5,299 nt of DNA from Dehalococcoidia bacterium UBA7891 (lineage in GTDB: Bacteria; Chloroflexota; Dehalococcoidia; Lucifugimonadales; UBA826): NCBI GenBank assembly GCA_002500485.1, contig DLRJ01000130.1:1-5299 (forward strand). The letters are read 5' to 3'. Positions 1-5,299 of the stretch are shown here, in pieces. A program made the position numbers and the translations under genes. Positions within the stretch are counted from its first letter, which is position 1; every line of letters begins with the position of its first letter. The notes below the pieces were generated by a model. That model did no database searches. It was not told where the DNA came from and saw only the letters and a program-made list of their open reading frames with translations.

Positions 1-885
1 GTGGGGGGCTACATTTACATATTGCGTCTCCGCTGCTGAGGCTATTTTTCTTAACTCTGAGATTCCACCTGCATGGCATATATCAGGCTGAATTATCGAA
101 ATCGATTTTTCGTCCAATAATGGCTGAAAATCCCATCGGTTGTACAACTGCTCCCCTGTAGACACAGGGATTCGAGATTTCCTTGCAAATTCTCCCATCA
201 ACTTTGGATTATCAAACTGTATAGGTTCCTCAATCCAAGAAACCTTGTATGGAATAAGTTCTTCAGCAACTTGCAGCGCACTCCAAAAATCCAAACGAGC
301 TCTCACATCTATTCCGATCTGAATGTCCGGACCAACAGCATTTCGTACGGCGGCTACTAATTCAACACCAGTTTTGATTCTTTCGGGAGTTGTTACGTAT
401 TGACCTTTAAACGGATAAAACTTAAGGCAGGGATATCCCGATTCCACCGTCTTTATTGCCATTTCTGCGTGGTCTTCTGGAGTAACTGCATCCTCAAACC
501 ACCCATTTGCGTAGACTGGAACTGCATCCCTTACTTTTCCACCAAGCAATTCATAGACAGGAACCCCGAGAGCCTTACCCTTCAAGTCCCATAGGGCTAG
601 ATCTATAGCACTGATAGCACTCATAGTCACAGCTCCACCAGTCCATGTGACCCGTCTGTACAGTGAGGTCCAGATATATTCAATTGCAAAAGGATCTTTC
701 CCAATCAAAAATTTTGAAAAATCTTCTATCTCTGCCATTAGACCGAGATCTTTGTATTGAAGGCTGCCCTCCCCGACACCATAAATTCCTGCGTCGGTAT
801 ATATTTTTATAAATAACCAATTATTGGTATCTGATTTATGTGGCGTTGCGGACATGCGAAATGTTTTAATTTCTGTAATTTTCAA
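1..885 (-). CDS. Mandelate racemase/galactonate dehydratase-like enolase-superfamily enzyme, 3' end cut by window
   Basis: Reading the minus strand from TTG 885 gives 295 open codons to the window edge, about three quarters of a typical 380-400 residue family member. The N-terminal capping domain (about residues 1-120, ending near the ELLGGKVRD segment) leads into the TIM barrel. Visible metal ligands are D193 (in IDVRAR), E219 (WIEEP) and E245 (STGEQLY). The general-base dyad is D268 (QPDICHAGG) and H295 (NVAPH), the last codon present. These match E. coli galactonate dehydratase (D183, E209, E235, D258, H285 from memory) with a constant offset of 10, so the barrel has no gaps. The family abstracts the proton alpha to a carboxylate, with Mg2+ in the cytosol, usually dehydrating sugar acids. 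Residue 195 is Arg where galactonate dehydratase has the acid His185. The substrate is not known. The start is TTG because an in-frame TAA immediately precedes it and a GGAG lies 8 nt upstream. ATG 855 is a weaker alternative. Confidence 0.9.
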   Translation of the reverse strand, partial: MKITEIKTFRMSATPHKSDTNNWLFIKIYTDAGIYGVGEGSLQYKDLGLMAEIEDFSKFLIGKDPFAIEYIWTSLYRRVTWTGGAVTMSAISAIDLALWDLKGKALGVPVYELLGGKVRDAVPVYANGWFEDAVTPEDHAEMAIKTVESGYPCLKFYPFKGQYVTTPERIKTGVELVAAVRNAVGPDIQIGIDVRARLDFWSALQVAEELIPYKVSWIEEPIQFDNPKLMGEFARKSRIPVSTGEQLYNRWDFQPLLDEKSISIIQPDICHAGGISELRKIASAAETQYVNVAPH

Positions 886-984
886 TTACCGTACTCCAAT
901 AAAGTAAATATAATATGACTAAAAGCTTTTATACCACTTCGTAGGCTCTAAGTCATATGTGATAGAGAACAAAGTAGCATTTAG
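886..984. promoter_or_regulatory. Divergent promoter region between the enolase-family gene and thiL
   Basis: This AT-rich gap must hold the start signals for both divergent genes. On the plus strand there is a perfect TATAAT at 909-914. Only a weak -35 (TTACCG, 886-891) lies 17 nt upstream, overlapping the edge of the divergent gene. A start near 921 would give thiL a leader of about 64 nt. A perfect 12-bp palindrome, TAAAAGCTTTTA, spans 920-931 at the predicted transcription start and could be an operator. On the minus strand a TATAAA at about 928-933 could serve the enolase-family gene. No TPP riboswitch elements were seen ahead of thiL. The promoter calls are inference from motif matches. 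Confidence 0.4.
894..897 (-). promoter_or_regulatory. Shine-Dalgarno GGAG that supports the TTG start at 885
   Basis: On the minus strand a GGAG is separated by 8 nt from TTG 885, a good spacing. The codon just before the TTG is an in-frame TAA, so translation cannot begin further upstream. The N-terminus it gives (LKITEIKTF, read with initiator Met) has the usual short first beta strand of the family. The later ATG at 855 would remove that strand. Confidence 0.7.
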
Positions 985-1977
985 ATGACAAAAGTTTCAG
1001 AAATAAGTGAATTTGATCTTATATCTAGGCTGGAAACCGTCCTAGAAAATAATGTCACGCCCAATCCGGACAGTAAGATAGAACTTTCAATAGGTGATGA
1101 CGCTGCTGTTATAGGTAACTTAGATAACCTTCAAGTGGTGACAACCGATGCCATGGTGGATAAGGTTCATTTCGTCATTGATGAAGTCGATATGCGAGAT
1201 CTGGGCTGGAAGTCACTGGCTGTGAATTACAGTGATATAGCCTCCATGGGATGTAAACCGATATATTCTGTCGTCACTTTAGGAATAAGAGCGGACATAT
1301 TAGTGGAGCAATTAGAAAGTCTTTATTTAGGTTTCTCAGATTTTTTGAATATCTACGGGGGAGAACTGGTCGGAGGAGACATAGTAAAATCGGACACATT
1401 TTTCATTTCCGTGACAGTGGTGGGATCCACAGATAAACCCGAGACCATGAAGAGGAAAACAGCGGTTCCCGGGGATGTTATTGCTGTTACCGGGGCCCTT
1501 GGTTGCTCCAATGCTGGACTAAGACTTCTTTTAAATGGTGAGCTCAAAAAACCATCGCATTTCTACGATGCGCATTATCTGCCAAAACCACGAATTACCG
1601 AAGGTATCAATCTTTTAGATATGGGAATAAAAACAGGAATGGACATTAGCGACGGATTACTTAACGATCTTAAAAAAATATGTGTTGCTAGTAACGTCAA
1701 TGCGACTATAAATATAGACAATATCCCTGTACACGAAGACCTAAAAGCATCATTTCCTGATAATTTTACAGAAATGGCAGTAAGCGGTGGTGAAGATTAC
1801 GAATTGCTGGTCACAGGACACGAATCTCTCATCAAATACATTTCTGATTCAACCACAACGAATCTACATATAGTCGGAGAAATAGAAATTGGTTCCGGAA
1901 ATGTAAATACTGTGGATAATTCTGGCAACAAAATATCAATGACAACAGGCGGATGGGACCATTTTACGGAGAATTAA
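985..1977 (+). CDS. thiL: Thiamine-monophosphate kinase ThiL
   Basis: A complete 330-residue protein, normal length for ThiL, which phosphorylates thiamine monophosphate with ATP to give thiamine diphosphate, the last step of cofactor synthesis in the cytosol. It shows the AIR synthase-related N-terminal fold with GDDAAV (37-42), TTDAMVDKVHF (53-63, with D55 and the HF pair) and NYSDIASMG (81-89). GGD follows at 130-132. The C-terminal domain has GMDISDGL (218-225, with D220 and D223), VSGGEDYELL (266-275) and the typical C-terminal GGWDHF. Small departures from the usual family text are NYSD for NLSD and GGDIV for GGDTT; the acidic metal ligands are kept. ATG 985 is the only well-placed start, but no clear Shine-Dalgarno precedes it. 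It is the first gene of a three-gene run, with the next start 4 nt after its stop. Confidence 0.95.
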   Translation: MTKVSEISEFDLISRLETVLENNVTPNPDSKIELSIGDDAAVIGNLDNLQVVTTDAMVDKVHFVIDEVDMRDLGWKSLAVNYSDIASMGCKPIYSVVTLGIRADILVEQLESLYLGFSDFLNIYGGELVGGDIVKSDTFFISVTVVGSTDKPETMKRKTAVPGDVIAVTGALGCSNAGLRLLLNGELKKPSHFYDAHYLPKPRITEGINLLDMGIKTGMDISDGLLNDLKKICVASNVNATINIDNIPVHEDLKASFPDNFTEMAVSGGEDYELLVTGHESLIKYISDSTTTNLHIVGEIEIGSGNVNTVDNSGNKISMTTGGWDHFTEN

Positions 1978-1981
1978 AAGC

Positions 1982-2278
1982 ATGGAAGAAGTCACTCTTG
2001 ATATAAGGGGCCAAGGAACTTTAAGGGCCACCGAAATTATTTCGGACCTTCGTATTGTTGCAGAAACATTCTATGGACCTATGAAAATGGTCGGGTTTTG
2101 GGATTACCAAAAGGACATGCATTTATGCCCTCACATGGAACGTAGGCAAGATTGTCCTCATACCCTGAAAGAAGATGATCCAAATTTTGTCAGTTACACG
2201 AGCACGCTGGAAAGAGAACGTCATTGCAATCTTGCTGTATCATTCCCGCATGCAGAAATAACACTTTATCTTTCATGA
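1982..2278 (+). CDS. Hypothetical 98-residue protein with tandem CPH motifs
   Basis: I do not recognise this protein. It starts 4 nt after the thiL stop, with a GGAG at 1968-1971 inside the thiL end and 10 nt before the ATG, so translation is probably coupled. No signal peptide or membrane segment is visible. The N-terminal half looks like a mixed alpha/beta fold (strand about 3-9, amphipathic helix about 14-30). The centre holds C49-P-H51 and C58-P-H60 separated by six residues, followed by H81-C82. These Cys and His residues could make a zinc or other metal site, which is inference only. The C-terminus ends in a strand-like segment, AEITLYLS. Being between a cofactor kinase and a CoA ligase suggests a metabolic or regulatory helper, but no function can be assigned. 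Good ribosome binding site, dense packing and a non-random composition argue that it is a real gene. Confidence 0.82.
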   Translation: MEEVTLDIRGQGTLRATEIISDLRIVAETFYGPMKMVGFWDYQKDMHLCPHMERRQDCPHTLKEDDPNFVSYTSTLERERHCNLAVSFPHAEITLYLS

Positions 2279-2300
2279 ATAGAAACCTAAGAGGTGTCAT

Positions 2301-3875
2301 ATGCCAGCAAATATCACAAGACCTTCATTAAAACCATATGGTGTTTATCCGGTCCACGATATTCTGACAAAAGCGTCGCTAAAGTTCCCAGATAAAACCG
2401 CCATAATTGATGGTAATAGCAGCTACACTTTCTCTGAATTGGAAGAATATAGCTCACAATTTTCAGGTGCTTTGAAAAGATTAGGAGTCTCGAAAGGTGA
2501 TCGGGTTGGAATTCTTGCCCCCAATTGTGCTGAATTTGTCATAGCATTCCACGGGATAAGCCGCTCAGGAGCAATAGTATCAACGATAAATTCGGGATAT
2601 CGGGAAAGGGAAATTGCGCACCAGGTGCAAGACAGTGGATGCCAGATTTTAGTGGTTCATGAATCGCTAAATGAAATCCTAGATGAAGCCAAAAAATTGA
2701 TCAAAAATGATGTCAGATCAATTGCTATAACATCCAATAAAGCTACCCTCGGATCATTTTGGGAATTACTGGGCCAATCTGAAGCATATACAGCAACAAA
2801 TATAAACCCTGAAAATGATTTGGCAGCCCTTCCGTATTCATCAGGAACGACTGGCCTTAGCAAAGGGGTAATGCTGTCTCATTTCAATGTGGTAAGCAAT
2901 GTGGAACAGATCCTAGGCCTTACAGGCGGGGCGTCTATGGCGGAGGACGATGTGATTCTCGTACACCTTCCGCTCTTTCATATATACGGTATGAATGTTT
3001 TAATGAATCCTTGTATAGCTGCTGGTTCAACCCAAGTGATGATGGGGCGATTTGATATGGAAGAGTTTTTAGACTTAATCGAAACTCATCGGGTGACGAA
3101 GCTTTTCACCGTACCGCCAGTGGGATTAGGGTTGAGTCAGTATCCAGGAGTGGCATCGAGGGACTTATCATGCATCAAATTTGCCATGTTCGGAGCAGCA
3201 CCCCTTTCTTCCGAATTACAGTTAAAAATATCTGAAGTTTTGAATTGCCCTGTTATTCAGGGATATGGAATGACTGAGTCATCTCCTGTAACGAATATAG
3301 ATTTCACAGAACCGGATCTTCTAAAAGCCGGCTCCATTGGACCGGCCGTATCAGATACTGAAGAAAAAATAGTCGATGTTGAAGACCCTACTAAGGAACT
3401 GACCCCCGGGGAGATAGGAGAGTTGGTAATCAGGGGCCCCCAAGTCATGAAGGGGTATTTCAATAACTCTGAAGCTACACAGGAAACTATTACGTCGGAT
3501 GGATGGCTGCACACGGGTGACATAGGGAAAATGGATGAGGACGGGTATGTTTGGATTCTTGATAGGAAGAAGGAATTAATCAAATATAAAGGGTTCCAAG
3601 TACCACCGGCCGAGCTAGAAGGATTGCTAATAGAACATCCAGAAATATCTGACGCAGCCGTGATTGGAAAACCAGATGTGGAGTCCGGAGAGATTCCTAA
3701 AGCCTTCGTAGTCAAGACAAAAGGAAGTAATATCTCCGAAGATGCTGTTATGTCATTCGTCTCATCAAAGGTAGCGACCTTTAAGTACGTTAGAGAGGTA
3801 GAATTTATCGATGCAATTCCTAAAAATGCATCCGGTAAGATTTTGAGGAGACTCTTAAAGGATCAGCAGGAGTAG
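2301..3875 (+). CDS. Acyl-CoA synthetase, 4-coumarate:CoA ligase-like (AMP-binding family)
   Basis: A complete 524-residue member of the adenylate-forming (ANL) superfamily. It activates a carboxylic acid with ATP to an acyl-AMP and then forms the CoA thioester. Visible core motifs are the phosphate loop SSGTTGLSKG (180-189), HIYGMN (227-232), GYGMTESSP (321-329), GELVIRGPQVMKGY (in the region before 390), GWLHTGD (401-407, with the ribose-binding D407), DRKKELIKYKGFQV (421-434, the hinge and A8 region), PPAELE (435-440) and the C-terminal PKNASGK (507-513), where K513 is the adenylation lysine. Length and motif spelling resemble 4CL and medium-chain acyl-CoA ligases; the substrate cannot be read from sequence. 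No signal peptide or membrane anchor is seen. A GAGGTG at 2291-2296 supports the ATG. It lies 22 nt after the small gene and so is probably co-transcribed with thiL. Confidence 0.93.
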   Translation: MPANITRPSLKPYGVYPVHDILTKASLKFPDKTAIIDGNSSYTFSELEEYSSQFSGALKRLGVSKGDRVGILAPNCAEFVIAFHGISRSGAIVSTINSGYREREIAHQVQDSGCQILVVHESLNEILDEAKKLIKNDVRSIAITSNKATLGSFWELLGQSEAYTATNINPENDLAALPYSSGTTGLSKGVMLSHFNVVSNVEQILGLTGGASMAEDDVILVHLPLFHIYGMNVLMNPCIAAGSTQVMMGRFDMEEFLDLIETHRVTKLFTVPPVGLGLSQYPGVASRDLSCIKFAMFGAAPLSSELQLKISEVLNCPVIQGYGMTESSPVTNIDFTEPDLLKAGSIGPAVSDTEEKIVDVEDPTKELTPGEIGELVIRGPQVMKGYFNNSEATQETITSDGWLHTGDIGKMDEDGYVWILDRKKELIKYKGFQVPPAELEGLLIEHPEISDAAVIGKPDVESGEIPKAFVVKTKGSNISEDAVMSFVSSKVATFKYVREVEFIDAIPKNASGKILRRLLKDQQE

Positions 3876-3883
3876 AACGATAT

Positions 3884-4399
3884 CTAAAATTTGGTGCCAT
3901 ATGTGTTGCATGTGTCGAATGACACTCCCTCTATAGCAGCACCTGTCAGATCAGCCATGGCCAAATTAGATCGTGAAAGATTAGCTCCCACAAGAGATGC
4001 TCCAGAAAGATTGGTTCTCCTTAAATCCCCATCGCTTAAATTGACCCGAGCAAGTATTGATCCTGAAACATTTGCCTCTAGCAATCCAATAGATTGCATG
4101 TCGGAATCAGTGAAATCGGAATTTTTCAGAATTGCCCAACGCAAATCCACGTTCTTTAAGTTAGCTCTCTTCAGTGAAGCCAAGGACAAGTCTGCTGCTC
4201 CCATATTTGAGTGACTCAAATTAGTTGAATTTAAAACCGCGCCAGTTAAGTCTGTATATCTCATATCACATGAACTCATATCTACAGCGGAAAAATCTAT
4301 ACCTGACAAATTGGTTTCAGATAGATCGGTCCCAGCTAAGGAACTTCCTGACGCAAGAACTATTTCCACCTCAGCCCGATTCAATTTCTGCATAGACAA
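3884..4399 (-). CDS. Pentapeptide-repeat protein, 29 unbroken repeats
   Basis: 171 residues from TTG 4399, or 169 from the in-frame ATG at 4393, two codons in; each has a modest ribosome site (TAGG 7 nt before the TTG, GGTG 7 nt before the ATG), so the start is uncertain. After a short N-terminal segment (1-18, probably a helix cap), residues 19-163 are 29 consecutive pentapeptides of the A(D/N)LxG type. The central position is Leu, Met, Phe, Ile or Val every time, with Phe at 36, 96 and 161. Only eight residues (CNTYGTKF) follow. At four pentads per coil this gives about seven coils of a right-handed quadrilateral beta helix, with no loop insertion. No signal peptide or membrane segment is seen. 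Such proteins act as scaffolds or protein-binding rods. A few (Qnr, MfpA) mimic DNA and bind gyrase, but there is no specific evidence for that here. It ends 8 nt from the convergent ligase gene and is divergent from the kinase gene. Confidence 0.9.
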   Translation of the reverse strand: MSMQKLNRAEVEIVLASGSSLAGTDLSETNLSGIDFSAVDMSSCDMRYTDLTGAVLNSTNLSHSNMGAADLSLASLKRANLKNVDLRWAILKNSDFTDSDMQSIGLLEANVSGSILARVNLSDGDLRRTNLSGASLVGANLSRSNLAMADLTGAAIEGVSFDTCNTYGTKF

Positions 4400-4557
4400 A
4401 CACCAACCTATCTCTAAAACGTCTAGTTAACAATAACAAACAAGGTGTATTTTATTCGAACTGAGTCCATATAAGTGTAAACACCCGTGACTAAATCACT
4501 CATATGTAATCTAATATTAAGTAAGATTTTATTAAATGTCAGTCAAACTATACTCAT
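4400..4557. promoter_or_regulatory. Divergent intergenic region between the pentapeptide-repeat and kinase genes
   Basis: About 158 AT-rich bases that must carry both promoters. On the plus strand a TATACT at 4549-4554 resembles a -10 but lies only 3 nt before the kinase ATG, so its use would give an almost leaderless mRNA. There is no purine-rich ribosome site before that ATG. The 9-mer ACTCATATG occurs twice, at 4498-4506 and 4552-4560, the second copy including the kinase start codon. Small inverted repeats are GTGTAAACAC (4475-4484) and GTGA-N5-TCAC (4487-4499); the latter resembles a short operator but is weak. An ATGTAA start-stop pair sits at 4504-4509. No firm promoter could be set for the minus-strand gene. 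Confidence 0.35.
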
Positions 4558-4568
4558 ATGCAAATTAG
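4536..4568 (+). other. Possible 10-codon upstream ORF overlapping the kinase start
   Basis: An ATG at 4536 opens a ten-codon frame ending in TAG at 4566-4568, which overlaps the kinase ATG (4558) in another frame. There is no obvious Shine-Dalgarno. It could be a translational leader, but an ORF of this length arises easily by chance in AT-rich DNA. Confidence 0.15.
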
Positions 4569-5299
4569 AAGAATCGGTCGATACCAGCTTCTTGAGATCG
4601 TTGGGAAAGGCGGTCAAGGAACCGTTTATCGTGGACACGACCCTTCCACCGGTCAGATAGTTGCGGTCAAAATTCTCGCCGAAGCACACAGTGATGGTGA
4701 CTTCCTTGAGAGGTTCCAGCGAGAAGCCTCAATTCTTGCATCCCTTGAACATCCACATGTTATAAAGGTGTTCGATCATGGCGAAGAAGAGGGTCGACAT
4801 TATATAGTCACCGAATATGTCCCTGAGAACTTAGCTCGAATAATTGAGCAAGGTGACCCGCTTCCGACAAGAAGAGCCTTAACAGTAGCGGCTCAAATCG
4901 CCTCGGCTCTTGCAGTAACACATGAAAATGGTGTGACCCATAGGGATGTTAAACCAGCAAACGTTCTAATCTCTGATTCCGGCGACGTGAAATTAACTGA
5001 TTTTGGGATCGCCACAGCTGATGTGATGAACACAGTCAGCACTCCTGATTCTACGGTTGGAACCCCACTATATATGTCCCCCGAGCAAATTCAAAGCCGT
5101 GACATTGATGGCAGATCTGATATTTATTCGCTGGGCTGTCTGCTTTACCAAATTCTTACCGGAAAACCTCCTTTCGAAGGAGAAAGTGCCTACGACATAT
5201 TCAATGCCCATATGAACGGTGAGTACGAACCACTCTCTAGCGTTATAGAAAGCTGTCCAGAAGAACTAGATAATCTTCTCAGCAAAGCTTTAGCGACAA
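4558..5299 (+). CDS. Hanks-type serine/threonine protein kinase, 3' end cut by window
   Basis: 247 codons plus one base are present. They cover most of a eukaryotic-like kinase domain, from the MQIRRIGRYQLLEIVG start through to the C-lobe helices near the edge. It transfers phosphate from ATP to Ser/Thr of target proteins. All catalytic parts visible are intact: glycine loop GKGGQGTVY (16-24), ATP lysine VAVK (K38), alpha-C glutamate E56 in RFQREA, catalytic loop HRDVKPAN (128-135, with D130 and N135), DFG (148-150), and SPEQ (174-177) at the end of the activation segment. RSDIYSLGCLLYQILTG follows as the F-helix region. HRD Arg is present, so regulation by activation-loop phosphorylation is likely. 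The activation segment holds several Ser/Thr. Any transmembrane or sensor part would lie beyond the window. The nearest in-frame stop upstream (TAA 4522-4524) is followed by no earlier start, so ATG 4558 is secure despite the lack of a Shine-Dalgarno. Confidence 0.94.
   Translation, partial: MQIRRIGRYQLLEIVGKGGQGTVYRGHDPSTGQIVAVKILAEAHSDGDFLERFQREASILASLEHPHVIKVFDHGEEEGRHYIVTEYVPENLARIIEQGDPLPTRRALTVAAQIASALAVTHENGVTHRDVKPANVLISDSGDVKLTDFGIATADVMNTVSTPDSTVGTPLYMSPEQIQSRDIDGRSDIYSLGCLLYQILTGKPPFEGESAYDIFNAHMNGEYEPLSSVIESCPEELDNLLSKALAT

Noticed and set aside
140..594. Two short plus-strand open frames opposite the enolase-family gene
   Set aside because: The minus strand encodes the metal ligands and barrel motifs here, so these are shadows.
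886..984. TPP riboswitch upstream of thiL
   Set aside because: The gap is only 99 nt and lacks the conserved THI-box text. A CTGAGA at about 55-60 lies inside the enolase-family gene and is chance.
3257..3715. 152-codon minus-strand open frame inside the ligase gene
   Set aside because: The overlapped plus-strand frame encodes conserved ligase motifs throughout. The minus frame is Ser/Pro-rich and looks like a shadow.
3891..4214. 107-codon plus-strand open frame inside the pentapeptide gene
   Set aside because: It mirrors the regular codon pattern of the repeats on the other strand, and its product has no recognisable motif.
3884..4390. DNA tandem repeat array with a 15-bp period
   Set aside because: The periodicity is at protein level. 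Nucleotide copies are too diverged to be a true tandem repeat.
3884..4399. Qnr or MfpA fluoroquinolone-resistance protein
   Set aside because: Repeats alone do not define that function. The loops typical of Qnr are absent and there is no resistance or mobile context.
4487..4499. CRP/FNR-like site GTGA-N5-TCAC
   Set aside because: Spacer and arm length do not fit the usual TGTGA-N6-TCACA pattern, and the arms do not extend beyond 4 bp.

Overview
This is an AT-rich bacterial window with six genes and almost no non-coding DNA. The two genes at the edges run off the window. No mobile element, CRISPR array, rRNA or tRNA was seen. The mix of an enolase-superfamily sugar-acid dehydratase, a 4CL-like acyl-CoA ligase, a Hanks-type Ser/Thr kinase and a pentapeptide-repeat protein points to a free-living heterotroph. 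A marine or freshwater Chloroflexota lineage such as SAR202, known for many enolase-superfamily paralogues, is my best guess. That rests on gene content only and is low confidence.

Layout: (1) 1-885, minus strand: a mandelate racemase/galactonate dehydratase-like enzyme that starts at a TTG and is cut at its catalytic His. (2) 886-984: a short divergent promoter region. (3) 985-3875, plus strand: a tight three-gene run of thiL (thiamine-monophosphate kinase), an unrecognised 98-residue protein with two CPH motifs, and an acyl-CoA ligase, with gaps of 4 and 22 nt. (4) 3884-4399, minus strand: a protein made almost wholly of 29 unbroken pentapeptide repeats, whose stop lies 8 nt from that of the ligase. 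(5) 4400-4557: a divergent intergenic region. (6) 4558 to the window end, plus strand: a Hanks-type kinase that preserves every catalytic motif within reach.

How the genes fit together: ThiL makes thiamine diphosphate and the ligase activates a carboxylic acid as its CoA thioester. Their shared transcript suggests a link between cofactor supply and acid catabolism, but the link is unproven. The kinase and the pentapeptide protein are divergent neighbours and may form a regulatory pair.

Most worth a second look are: the Arg at the enolase-family position that is His in galactonate dehydratase; the CPH-motif small protein coupled to thiL; the perfectly regular pentapeptide helix beside a Ser/Thr kinase; and a mini-ORF overlapping the kinase start. 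I did not find a clearly new defence or mobile system.
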